59,596 nt of DNA from Clostridiales bacterium (GTDB lineage: Bacteria; Bacillota; Clostridia; Lachnospirales; WQUN01): NCBI GenBank assembly GCA_031269465.1, contig JAISZB010000036.1, forward strand, positions 1-59,596, given 5' to 3'. A program made the translations under genes and the position numbers. The notes beneath the pieces were generated by a model. The model had not been told where the DNA came from. It saw nothing but the letters and a program-made list of their open reading frames with translations, and did not search any database. Position 1 is the first letter of the stretch, and every line of letters starts with the position of its first letter. Below, piece by piece: positions 46,463-54,492 of this stretch.

Positions 46463-46606
46463 GATCATCTTAGGTATTCCCCTCATGATTTCAGGGAAGA
46501 ATTTCAGTGAGGAGTAGCTTTAAGATCTTTAAAGCATGCCGCCTGCAAACCAGGCTGCTCCCTGAAAGACAAAGAACTCTCAGCATCTCAAGAAGAACTT
46601 AACTTT

Positions 46607-46738
46607 GCTGATTTGCATATGAGACTGCCTATTTGGGAGCTTGACGATGCAGCTAGCTCGATTGATATCGTGATTTCCCACCTTGAAAGTGGACGGCCGC
46701 ACTCCAAAATAGTCGCATTTGACTGTCAATCGCCATAT
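46607..46738. repeat. PAL-A element (older type)
   Basis: TGCTGATTTGCATATGAGAC start, TTTGGGAGCTTGACGATGC arm, CCGCACTCCAAAATAG arm. Confidence 0.7.
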
Positions 46739-46740
46739 TC

Positions 46741-46839
46741 AGATGCGCAGCCAAACGCCCCTATTTTTCCTGGCCCTCATCCATAGAAGCGTCGGGTGAT
46801 CCTCCGGCAAAACCGGAGCTTTTGATGCGCATCAGCATA
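46741..46839. repeat. PAL-A remnant upstream of the WsfD-like gene
   Basis: CAGATGCGCAGCCAAACGCC start, GATCCTCCGGCAAAACCGGAGC right part, GATGCGCATCAGCATA end, 23 bp before the next start codon. Confidence 0.6.
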
Positions 46840-46862
46840 CAACGAAAGAAGCGCGAAGCGAA

Positions 46863-48365
46863 GTGAGAAAAATATACGAGGAAAGGCCTGAATTATTGGC
46901 TTTTTTATTGGCGTCGGCCTGCACTTTGGCCATGATTCTAGTTTTGTATTTCCCGTCTTCCACTGGACTTGCAAACAACGGAGATTTCTTAAGAATAACT
47001 GCCCCCAATGGAATAGGATTTATCGATGAGAAGCCGAACAAGGATAGATACACCCCTAATTTCATTATGAAGTACACGAAGAGTGACAACGACAGCCTTG
47101 TCAAGAAGCTTTACTATTTTTTTAATACAGATTATTCAACGTATGACTATGTGTCTTCGCAATCTGTTCTGATAAAGGCGTCGAAAATTGCCAACTTTGC
47201 GTGGAATAAATTAACAGGCATGTCTGGCTCAAACTACAACATATGCTTCCTGTCGTTTATTTACATCCTTATGATGGCAGGGGCCTTTTACCTGATTTTA
47301 AGGTTTGTCTTAGAAACTTGGGGAGGCTTCAGCTGCATTTTTTCATTTGCCGTTCTCCTCTTAGCCTTCTGCGATCAAGGGTATCTGCTGTACTTCAATT
47401 CATTCTACGGGGAAGCGTTGCAGTATGCATCCACCCTCTTGGCGGTGGGGCTCTATCTGAAGCTTGCCATGGAAAAAGGCGCCGGGCGCCTGCATTTTGC
47501 GCTTTATTACCTGGCTGTCCTTATGATGGGGATGTCGAAGTACGCAAACGCGCCTGTTGGGATTATATTCGCGACTCTCCCAATTTTCCTTCCAACCAAG
47601 AAAAAGCGGAGGAAGGCGACGCTTGCGGCTGCGTCTGCGGGAGTATGCTTGATTCTGGCATTTTACTGCTCTTCTCTTACCGCAAGATGGATTGAAGAGG
47701 ATACCACATATAATTCTGTTTTTTCTGGAGTATTATTGGGAAGCGAATCTCCTGAGCAGGATCTCGCGGAGCTTGGGCTTAATCCTGAGTTTGCCGTTCT
47801 CGCAGACACAGAGTCGTACCAGAAAGAGTATCCGATAGATGTGAAATCAGAAGACTTTAAAAACGAATTTTATGGCAAAGTGAGCAAGGGAAAAATTGCC
47901 GCATTCTACTTAAAGCATCCCGCAAGGCTTTTTCAGGCGGCTGAGAAGTCAATGAGCTTTGCAAAGCGCATAAGGCCGAATTATCTTGCCAATACTCAGG
48001 AACCTGAAACACCGAGAGAGCAGTCATACAGGTTTTCCATATGGGAGCGCTTGAGAATCAAATCTCCCACGAACAACCTGGCTTGCATGATATTGGTCAT
48101 GCTTGCCGCGGCTGTCCTTATTCTCAGAGCAAAAAACCTGGCGCTTTCGGCGTTGATGTCCGCAGTTTTGATTTCAACTGGGATGAACTTCATGCTTCCC
48201 TATATGGGCAACGGGATAAGCGACATTGCAAAGCACATGTTCGGATTTGTATATCTATATGACATGCTCCAATTCACTCTTGCAGGAGCGGCGCTTTACA
48301 AGCTTAGAGGGTTGATTGTCAGCCGCGAGCCTTTAAAGCGCAAATGGCCCGTTCAAAACATGTAA
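46863..48365 (+). CDS. Polytopic membrane protein, WsfD-like glycan hexose transferase (tentative)
   Basis: 500 residues, about ten membrane segments from LLAFLLASACTLAMILVLYF onward, and a large extracellular-looking loop at about 280-370. The segment STGLANNGDFLRITAPNGIGF after the first helix, and SQSVLIKASKI further on, resemble the WsfD group of glycan-building membrane transferases; I hold this at moderate confidence. If correct it transfers a sugar to a cell-surface glycan from a lipid carrier. Start is a GTG with only a weak GAAGCGAA upstream. The C-terminal helices end before a basic tail (REPLKRKWPVQ). Confidence 0.7.
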   Translation: MRKIYEERPELLAFLLASACTLAMILVLYFPSSTGLANNGDFLRITAPNGIGFIDEKPNKDRYTPNFIMKYTKSDNDSLVKKLYYFFNTDYSTYDYVSSQSVLIKASKIANFAWNKLTGMSGSNYNICFLSFIYILMMAGAFYLILRFVLETWGGFSCIFSFAVLLLAFCDQGYLLYFNSFYGEALQYASTLLAVGLYLKLAMEKGAGRLHFALYYLAVLMMGMSKYANAPVGIIFATLPIFLPTKKKRRKATLAAASAGVCLILAFYCSSLTARWIEEDTTYNSVFSGVLLGSESPEQDLAELGLNPEFAVLADTESYQKEYPIDVKSEDFKNEFYGKVSKGKIAAFYLKHPARLFQAAEKSMSFAKRIRPNYLANTQEPETPREQSYRFSIWERLRIKSPTNNLACMILVMLAAAVLILRAKNLALSALMSAVLISTGMNFMLPYMGNGISDIAKHMFGFVYLYDMLQFTLAGAALYKLRGLIVSREPLKRKWPVQNM

Positions 48366-48395
48366 GCAAAGAGCTTTTACTGATGTGCGCCAGCA

Positions 48396-48435
48396 CTGAT
48401 GCGCGCCAGCGCTGATGCGTGCTGGCGCGCATCAG
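48396..48435 (-). terminator. 15-bp hairpin at the end of the MATE gene
   Basis: CTGATGCGCGCCAGC (48396-48410) pairs with GCTGGCGCGCATCAG (48421-48435). A third, direct copy of the unit lies upstream. It overlaps the MATE stop codon, and no T-run follows. Confidence 0.6.
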
Positions 48436-49769
48436 CGCGCCTTTCTTTTTCGACTGATCTTTGAAATATGCCTGCAAGAAGCAATATATATAGGAATGCC
48501 TGAAACCAGCCATGAAAGCGGATTTGCCAGGCATACGCCTATGAAGCCGAAAGCCGGAACGAAATAAAGCGCGCATGCCAAGCTCATTGCAGTCTCCATG
48601 ACGCTGCAAATGGTTGGGGCCGCAGTTTTCTTAAGGCCCTGAAGCATGCTCCTAAAAACAAGCATGAAGCCTAGAAGAATTAAAGTAAATCCTACATAAA
48701 GCAGATATGTATAGGCAAGGCCTGCTGCTTCAGGATTGCCTTCAAGAAGAACCTCCGTTATCCCGCGACCCATCAGGAGATTGAAGAAGGCCATGAACAC
48801 GCTTGCTGCCAGCACAATTAGAACTGAATGCTTTATTCCTGATATTATCCTTTCGGGAAGATTAGCGCCGTTATTTTGAGCTGTAAAGACTGAAGCCGCC
48901 GCAGCGACGCAAAATATCGGGGACATATTTATCTCCCTTATGCGCTGCGCCATTGCTACGGCGGCTATGACTACAGTGCCCATGGCATTTACAGAGGATT
49001 GGACGAAGATGTTTCCTATCCAAATGATTGATTGCTGGAACGCCATGGAAGCGCCCAGCTTCAAATGGACAAGGCATTCGCCGGATTCGAGGCGCCATCC
49101 TCCCTTTTCCGGGAGAAGCTCGGGATACTTGGAAAAGATTTTCAATGCGCAGAGACTTCCTGAAATAACCTGAGATATTACGGTAGCAATTGCCGCGCCG
49201 AATACGCCCATGTGAAAGGCCATTATAAAAAGGCAATCCAAAACGACATTTACAATGGAGGAGGCTAGCTGGAAGGCAAGGGGCGACTTGCTGTCGCCGA
49301 CAGCAAGCAGCATGCTTGAAAGAGCGTCTGAAGCCATGGTGAGGCTTACGAATCCAATAAGAGTCGCCAAATAGCAAAACGCGTCGTCAGCTATTTCCTC
49401 AGGAGTATGGACTGCCGCAAGTATTATGCGCGCGGCTGGAAGCAAAACGGCGCTTATGGCGAGGCCGGCGATCATGCACAGGCTAAAGCTGTGAACGAAG
49501 CTTTTCGCTGTGCCCTTAATGTCCCCAGCGCCGAATCTCTGGGCGCAGACTATGCAGAACCCATTGACGAGCCCTCGGTTGAATCCGTATATTATCGCAA
49601 TCAAAACAGCGGTGGATCCCACAGCGGCGTATGAGCTGACGCCCAGAGTCCTGCTGACTATGTATGAATCAGAAAGCGTATAGAAAATTTGAACAAAGGA
49701 TCCTATAAGCATAGGAAGCGCAAATGCTAAAATCAATCTCCCTGGGTTGCCGCTTGTCATGCTCTTCAT
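48432..49769 (-). CDS. MATE-family efflux transporter
   Basis: 445 residues with twelve membrane segments in two similar halves. The first half starts GNPGRLILAFALPMLIGSFVQIFYTLSDSYIV, the typical MATE opening with a conserved D in the YxxxDSYI region. Such pumps exchange sodium or protons for drugs or metabolites; substrate unknown. AGGAGGTGAAAT lies directly before the ATG. It converges with the WsfD-like gene and shares a hairpin region with it. Confidence 0.92.
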   Translation of the reverse strand: MKSMTSGNPGRLILAFALPMLIGSFVQIFYTLSDSYIVSRTLGVSSYAAVGSTAVLIAIIYGFNRGLVNGFCIVCAQRFGAGDIKGTAKSFVHSFSLCMIAGLAISAVLLPAARIILAAVHTPEEIADDAFCYLATLIGFVSLTMASDALSSMLLAVGDSKSPLAFQLASSIVNVVLDCLFIMAFHMGVFGAAIATVISQVISGSLCALKIFSKYPELLPEKGGWRLESGECLVHLKLGASMAFQQSIIWIGNIFVQSSVNAMGTVVIAAVAMAQRIREINMSPIFCVAAAASVFTAQNNGANLPERIISGIKHSVLIVLAASVFMAFFNLLMGRGITEVLLEGNPEAAGLAYTYLLYVGFTLILLGFMLVFRSMLQGLKKTAAPTICSVMETAMSLACALYFVPAFGFIGVCLANPLSWLVSGIPIYIASCRHISKISRKRKAR

Positions 49770-50073
49770 ATTTCACCTCCTGAAGCTTTATTTATGCAGA
49801 TTTGCTTGAGATTTTCCGCGCAAGCTAATGCAATTGGCTGCGAATCGCCATACTTGCCCCCAATTAGGAAATCTCTGGCGCCGGTCTGATTATAAGGCGT
49901 GAAAGCGGACAGTCCAGCTCAGCCGCCGCCGCAATTGACTGCTAGCCGGCATGGCTTAAAAGCGATGATGCAGACTTAATTGCTTGCCGCGCGTCATTGT
50001 AAGATTCCACTGCATTGGATATACTTATACAGACGCTTAAACCGTCACGCATTCAAGAAACGGAGGTGTTTGC

Positions 50074-50673
50074 ATGTGCGGCAGATTTGAGTTTGCAGAC
50101 GACAGGGATATAGAAGAAGTTGAATCCATTATAAGGCAGGCTCAGAAAAATACAGACTCAGTACGGGCTTTCAAAACCGGCGAGATATATCCGACCAACC
50201 GCGTTCCAATTATAGCAAGAAGCTCGGATGGCGCCTATGTCGGCGTTATGCGCTGGGGTTTCTCCATTGGCGGGAAGCCTGTAATAAATGCGCGCTCCGA
50301 GACGGCTTCAGCGAAGCGAATGTTTGCCAGCCCCATGAAAACCGGAAGATGCGTCGTGCCTTCAACAGGATTCTACGAATGGACGCATATTGACGGGAAA
50401 CCCAAAGACAAGCTTCACTTTATTGAACCTAATCAGAAAATGCTTTACATGGCGGCGCTTGCGGCCAAATACAGGGTCAAGGGAAGCGAGATTCTTGAAG
50501 ACTGCTTTGTGATACTGACGCGAGAAGCAAACCTGTTCATGTCTGAGATTCACAACAGGATGCCTGTCATCCTTCATAAAAATGAGATAGCCAAGTGGCT
50601 AGCAGACGAAGCTTTCTCAGAGAGGCTCTTGCTTCGCGATTCAATTGAGCTTGAGCGCAAGCCTGCGTCTTAG
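50074..50673 (+). CDS. SRAP/HMCES (YedK-like) abasic-site processing protein
   Basis: 199 residues. It starts MCGRFEFAD; Cys2, exposed after Met removal, forms a thiazolidine crosslink with abasic sites in single-stranded DNA. Also seen: PTNRVPII, MRWGF, INARSETASAKRMF, CVVPSTGFYEW and EIHNRMPVIL with the active-site His. Length is typical. Strong CGGAGGTG 8 bases before ATG. It protects abasic sites during replication. Single gene. Confidence 0.95.
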   Translation: MCGRFEFADDRDIEEVESIIRQAQKNTDSVRAFKTGEIYPTNRVPIIARSSDGAYVGVMRWGFSIGGKPVINARSETASAKRMFASPMKTGRCVVPSTGFYEWTHIDGKPKDKLHFIEPNQKMLYMAALAAKYRVKGSEILEDCFVILTREANLFMSEIHNRMPVILHKNEIAKWLADEAFSERLLLRDSIELERKPAS

Positions 50674-50739
50674 AGGCTGAATTCAAAGGTTTCTTTTACG
50701 CCCTGCTAATTCCATGCCGAGTGCGGTTTGAAAGCGCTT

Positions 50740-50880
50740 GCTTGCTTTGGAGGCTGATTTAACAAAGAGTGCGGTTGATATCGGCGTTTCGCGCCTTGAA
50801 AGTGGATAATCAAGCTCCTAGATAGGCATGATGATTTGCATATGAAATTTCTTGTTTAGGAGCTTGATTATACCGCGCCT
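50740..50880. repeat. Two fragmentary PAL-A copies end to end
   Basis: GGAGGCTGATTTAACAAAGAG ... GTGGATAATCAAGCTCC, then a new left end GATGATTTGCATATGAAA and GGAGCTTGATTATACCGCGC. Confidence 0.6.
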
Positions 50881-50953
50881 CTATGCATTTTCGGTATATC
50901 CGCTTTAGAACTCCATAGTCCAGCGGCAAAAAAAGAAACTTATAAAATAACTC

Positions 50954-50982
50954 TTGACAAAGGAACAGGTTTTTATTAGAAT
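50954..50982 (+). promoter_or_regulatory. tRNA-Gly promoter
   Basis: TTGACA (50954-50959), 17-bp spacer, TAGAAT (50977-50982), 10 bp before the tRNA: a near-perfect sigma-70-type promoter. Confidence 0.9.
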
Positions 50983-50992
50983 AAATATGCTT

Positions 50993-51063
50993 GCGGGTGT
51001 GGTTCAATGGTAGAACGCCGGCTTCCCAAGCCTGAAGCGTGGGTTCGATTCCCATCACCCGCT
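50993..51063 (+). tRNA. tRNA-Gly, anticodon CCC
   Basis: Acceptor GCGGGTG pairs with CACCCGC; D-arm GTTCAATGGTAGAAC; anticodon loop TTCCCAA (anticodon CCC); T-arm GGGTTCGATTCCC. The anticodon stem CCGGC/GCCTG has one C-T mismatch. CCA is not encoded. Own promoter and terminator. Confidence 0.93.
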
Positions 51064-51074
51064 TTTATAAGAAT

Positions 51075-51105
51075 GCCGATAGGCTTGCGCCTGTCGGCGT
51101 TTTTT
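51075..51105 (+). terminator. tRNA-Gly terminator
   Basis: GCCGATAGG-cttgcg-CCTGTCGGC followed by GTTTTTT. Confidence 0.9.
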
Positions 51106-51261
51106 ATTTTCGCGCAGCCCGTTCTAATCCTAGAATCTGACTGGGCAACTCAAATTGCCCTGCATCATTTCAGATTGCGGCGCTCTTTCAGCTTTCCCTT
51201 TCAATCCCAAGTAGGCGTTCATTGCAGCGCTTTCAACTGTTCTGACGCCTCCATGGGCTTA

Positions 51262-51497
51262 ATACTGGCTTGCATATGAAACTGACTATTTCAGGGCTTG
51301 GCTATGCAACTCTAAAATATACCGCTTTTCATCAAATGTTCCTTTATTTGGAGCTTGACTGTCCATTGAGTGGTGCGAAATGCGATATCGGCTTTTCGCA
51401 TTCGCTGTATAATCAAGCTCCAAAAAAGTTGATTTTATATGAAAAGCAGTATAGATGATCAAGCTCAAAATTGTTGTATATGACTGCAAGTCACATA
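51262..51497. repeat. PAL-A older-type copy split by a younger copy
   Basis: ATACTGGCTTGCATATG ... CAGGGCTTGGCTATGCAAC left of the insert; GATGATCAAGCTCAAAATTG ... GACTGCAAGTCACATAT right of it. Confidence 0.7.
51318..51453. repeat. PAL-A young copy nested inside another PAL-A
   Basis: TATACCGCTTTTCATCAAA ... GCGATATCGGCTTTTCGC ... ATGAAAAGCAGTATA, 136 bp, inserted after TCTAAAA of the outer copy. Confidence 0.88.
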
Positions 51498-51512
51498 TCT
51501 GGATAAATTTTA

Positions 51513-51992
51513 TCAATAATCTCCTGCGGCTGCGGTGATCCCCGCTCCGTTGCACATGCCTTCAAAGGAACCGGATTTTCCATATGCCTCTGATCCGCAG
51601 CCATTAATGCGCCAGTGCCCTATTTCTCCAACCATGCCGGTTGCTTCGGCATACAAGCTGCCATTAAGGATGAGGCCCGACCCATTCCCGTGCCGAATGT
51701 AAGGAACACGAGATGCTTAAAGCCCTTGTCCGCCGCCGTGCTTCCACTCCACGAAAGCGCATGCGTCGTTGCGAAGAAACGCCAGCGCGCAGTGATTTTT
51801 CGACAAATAGCCGGAAATGTGAATTCCGTTCCATCCTGGCGGATTAGGCGGACTCAAAATGATTCCATTTTTTGCGTCGATAGGGCCTCCGCAGGATACG
51901 CCGATGCTTGCAAAGGGAAGATCCATGTCCTCTAATGCGTTGTCCAAAGCCTTAAGCGCTCCCCAAGGATCATTTGCGGCGTAGGAAATTTG
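51513..51992 (-). pseudogene. ROK-family sugar kinase, broken fragment
   Basis: The middle of a ROK kinase/repressor is readable on the minus strand: SYAANDPWGALKALDNALED, IGVSCGGPIDAKNGIILSPPN, a shift, FKHLVFLTFGTGMG, another shift, then LILNGSLYAEATGMVGEIGHWRI and AYGKSGSFEGMCNGAGI. The nucleotide-binding and GEIGH zinc-site motifs are present but split across frames. Both ends are lost: PAL-A DNA lies on each side (51262-51497 and 52012-52216), so repeat activity may have shaped the loss. Confidence 0.85.
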
Positions 51993-52011
51993 CGCTTTGA
52001 GAGCGCATGCA

Positions 52012-52216
52012 TAACGATTTCCATTTGAAATTACCTTTTTTGGCGCATGATTATACAGCTAGTGCAGACAGTCTTAATTGCGCTACAGTCCTATTTGGCT
52101 ATAATTAAGCATTTTATAGGCTAAAAGCATGTCACGCGATTAAAAGCGACATCACTAGCGCGAAATGCCGATATAGGCATTATCCACTTAGGAATCTTTA
52201 TTTGCAAATCAGCACA
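52012..52216. repeat. PAL-A element interrupted by REP-C
   Basis: GATTTCCATTTGAAATTACC start, GCGCATGATTATACAG, then REP-C (52059-52158), then CGCGAAATGCCGATATAGGC and GCAAATCAGCAC end. Confidence 0.8.
52059..52158. repeat. REP-C repeat, copy 2 (inside PAL-A)
   Basis: 100 bp bounded by CTAGTG and CACTAG, reverse complement of 8870-8969. Shared interior includes AGTCCTATTTGGCTA and AAGCATTTTATAGGC. Confidence 0.82.
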
Positions 52217-52466
52217 TTCACGAGTATATCACAAGAGGGCGTCCGATTCAAATCCTCTGCCGCCTTGGGGTATAGCATAAAGACTGCGAAGACGACGAAG
52301 AATAGCTTCAATCACTGCTAAAAAACTTGACTCCTCAAGTTTTGAGTGATATACTTAATCGGTTTTACAGGTAAAATCGCGTTAATAATGTTCATGCAAG
52401 CGCAAGAACCGCACGGAGAGGTTGGGCGGACTGACTGACAGCCATGCCAAACTCGGCCGGATGATG
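52217..52466. other. Spacer between repeat copies
   Basis: No gene or structure recognised. Confidence 0.4.
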
Positions 52467-52595
52467 ATATGCCGATTTTCATACAATGTTCCTTTTTAAG
52501 AGCTTGACTGTCCATTGAGCGGTGCAAAATGCGGCATTTCGCACTCGCTGTATAATCAAGCTCAAAAAAGGCAATTTTTTATGAAAATCAGTATT
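52467..52595. repeat. PAL-A element upstream of rplU
   Basis: ATGCCGATTTTCATACAATG start, CTTGACTGTCCATTGAGCGG arm, CTGTATAATCAAGCTC arm, ATGAAAATCAGTATT end. Confidence 0.88.
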
Positions 52596-52599
52596 AGGG

Positions 52600-52740
52600 A
52601 AGGCTGAAAAATAGCTCTCCATTATTAAGTCTGGCGGCGCAACCGCAAAGCTTTATCCATCATTCGGAATAAAAGAAACCGAGGCCATAGTCCGGCGAGT
52701 ATCTCAAGCCGAGAAAATCGGCGAAAAGGAGGTGTAAGGA
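52600..52740 (+). promoter_or_regulatory. Probable rplU leader region
   Basis: About 140 bp between the PAL-A copy and rplU with GC-rich pieces (GTCTGGCGGCGCAACC, TAGTCCGGCGAG, GCCGAGAAAATCGGC). Firmicutes rplU genes often carry a structured autoregulatory leader, but I could not confirm the consensus. AAGGAGGTG precedes the ATG. Confidence 0.35.
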
Positions 52741-53109
52741 ATGTACGCCATAATTGCAACAGGCGGCAAGCAGTACAAGGTAGAAGAAGGCGACATCATA
52801 ACGGTTGAGAAGCTTGGGGTGGAGCCGGGTTCCGCTTATTCTTTCGAGCAGGTGCTGGCGCTGGGCGGCGAAAACGGCCTGTCCTTTGGAACTCCGTATC
52901 TTTCGGGGGCTGAAGTGGTGGCTTCAGTCATTGGCGACGGCAAGGCCAAGAAAGTGATCATCTACAAGTACAAAGCCAAAAAGGGCTTCCATAAAAAGAA
53001 AGGCCACAGGCAGCCGTTTACGAAGCTTAAAATCGAAAAGATATCAGCTGCGTCAGCAAAGCCTGAAGAGGCGAATGTTGAAGGGAATGCTTCCGAAGCC
53101 AGCGAATAG
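52741..53109 (+). CDS. rplU: 50S ribosomal protein L21
   Basis: 122 residues. MYAIIATGGKQYKVEEGDIITVEKLG and KVIIYKYKAKKGFHKKKGHRQPFTKLKIEKI are the conserved L21 sequence that binds 23S rRNA. It has an acidic C-terminal tail of about 18 residues (PEEANVEGNASEASE), slightly longer than usual. First gene of rplU-prp-rpmA. Confidence 0.98.
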   Translation: MYAIIATGGKQYKVEEGDIITVEKLGVEPGSAYSFEQVLALGGENGLSFGTPYLSGAEVVASVIGDGKAKKVIIYKYKAKKGFHKKKGHRQPFTKLKIEKISAASAKPEEANVEGNASEASE

Positions 53110-53114
53110 GAACA

Positions 53115-53435
53115 ATGATCAAGGTTACTATAGAACGAAATGAATACAACAGAATTTCAGGATTTATTATTGAAGATCACGCTCAAAGCGAAGTTTGCTC
53201 AGCTGTTTCTTCGCTTGCTATAAACGCCGCTAATTCCATTGAGGCGTTCGCCGATGAAAAGTCGAGCTGCGAGCTTCGAGAAGACGGATATATCAGCTTT
53301 AGCATGCCAGAAGTAAGAAAAGGCAAGCTTAACCGCGATGCCAACCTCCTCATGGAGTCATTGCTTCTTGGGCTGAAGTCTATAAGGCTGGAATATCCGT
53401 CCCAAATAAGGATACGTGAAAAACGTCTGCAATAA
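53115..53435 (+). CDS. prp: Ribosomal-processing cysteine protease Prp
   Basis: 106 residues, 5 bases after rplU. The catalytic pair is His in IIEDHAQSE and Cys in SEVCSAVSSLAINAAN. Prp cuts off the N-terminal extension of L27 before ribosome assembly in Firmicutes; its L27 substrate is encoded next and carries that extension. The SD sequence for prp overlaps the rplU end (TAGGAACA). Confidence 0.95.
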   Translation: MIKVTIERNEYNRISGFIIEDHAQSEVCSAVSSLAINAANSIEAFADEKSSCELREDGYISFSMPEVRKGKLNRDANLLMESLLLGLKSIRLEYPSQIRIREKRLQ

Positions 53436-53450
53436 GGGGAGGCGCAAGAA

Positions 53451-53741
53451 ATGCTAAGAATGAACCTTCAGCTTTTCGCCCACAAAAAGGGCGTCGGCTC
53501 TACAAAAAACGGCCGCGATTCCGCTTCTAAGAGACTTGGAGCCAAACGCGCTGACGGACAGGTTGTCAAAGCTGGCAATATTCTGTTTACTCAGCGAGGC
53601 ACTAAGATACATCCAGGCAATAATGTGGGCATTGGATCAAATGACACTCTCTTCGCTCTTGTTGAAGGAAGAGTAAAGTATGAAAGAAAAGGGCGGGACA
53701 GAAAGCAGGTTTCAGTTTATCCAGTAGTGCTGGCTGAATAG
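53451..53741 (+). CDS. rpmA: 50S ribosomal protein L27, with cleavable N-terminal extension
   Basis: 96 residues. [24 protein letters not shown]: Prp is expected to cut after Phe9 to expose AHKKG, whose N-terminus reaches the peptidyl-transferase centre. The rest ([40 protein letters not shown]) is canonical. GGGGAGG precedes the ATG. Confidence 0.98.
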   Translation: MLRMNLQLFAHKKGVGSTKNGRDSASKRLGAKRADGQVVKAGNILFTQRGTKIHPGNNVGIGSNDTLFALVEGRVKYERKGRDRKQVSVYPVVLAE

Positions 53742-53800
53742 CCTTAACTGCTTAAGGCTCATTAATCTCAATGGGCCGGCAGTTTTTAAGACTGGCGAGC

Positions 53801-53903
53801 ATATGCTGATGCGCATTTGAAAGTTCCGATTTCAGGGCTGGATTTTGCAACGTGAAAGTGGATAATCCAGCCTTAAAATCGGCGCATTGACTGAGCATCA
53901 GCG
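53801..53903. repeat. PAL-A element (older type)
   Basis: ATATGCTGATGCGCATTTG start, AGGGCTGGATTTTGC arm, GTGGATAATCCAGCC arm, GAGCATCAGCG end. Confidence 0.75.
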
Positions 53904-53914
53904 TTTTTTAGGCG

Positions 53915-53940
53915 GACTGTTGGCGACAACAGTCTTTTTT
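53915..53940 (+). terminator. Terminator of the rplU-prp-rpmA transcript
   Basis: GACTGTTG-gcga-CAACAGTC followed by TTTTTT. It separates rpmA from obgE, together with repeats. Confidence 0.88.
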
Positions 53941-53944
53941 CATA

Positions 53945-54035
53945 TATGCTGATTTGAGAAGGCGATTGATATCGTCATTTAGCACCTTGAAAGTGGATTA
54001 TCAAGCTGCAAAATAGGCAGGTTGAATGCAAATAT
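53945..54035. repeat. PAL-A element, left arm shortened
   Basis: TATGCTGATTTGAGAAGGCG start, GATATCGTCATTTAGC centre, GTGGATTATCAAGCTGC arm, TGCAAATATA end shared with the next copy. Confidence 0.7.
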
Positions 54036-54169
54036 ACGGGTTTTCATCAAATATTCCTTTTTTTGAGCTTGATTATCCATTGGACAATGCGAAATGACAA
54101 TATCGGCATTTCGCACTCGCTGTATAACCAAGCTCCCCAAAAAGGCAGTTTTCAATGAAAATCAGTATA
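54033..54169. repeat. PAL-A element
   Basis: TATACGGGTTTTCATC start, CTTGATTATCCATTGGAC arm, CTGTATAACCAAGCTCCCC arm, ATGAAAATCAGTATA end. Confidence 0.88.
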
Positions 54170-54225
54170 GGTACAGTTTGCAAAGCGCTATTTCTGTCAA
54201 TCATATTAGCGCGCGCCCTTGGCTT

Positions 54226-54353
54226 TATGCTGATGAGCTAGAAAGCTCCTATTTGGAACGTGATTGTTTAATGGGCGCGATTGATATCGGCATTTAGCAC
54301 CTTGAAAGCGCATAATCAAGCTCTTAAATCATCGCGTTTGACTGGGCGCAGTA
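54226..54353. repeat. PAL-A element (older type)
   Basis: TATGCTGATGAGCTAG start, TGGAACGTGATTGTTTAATG arm, GCGCATAATCAAGCTC arm, GACTGGGCGCAGTA end. Confidence 0.75.
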
Positions 54354-54492
54354 CGGCTAAAAACGGAAAAAAGGAAAGGAGCGGCCGTCGGCTGAATTCA
54401 TGCCGCTTTAGGGCGTGTCTTTTGTGAAATCTTAAGGGATCGACCTCTTTTCTAAGGGGAAGCTCCGTATATTTCACCAATCGGCAATTCTT

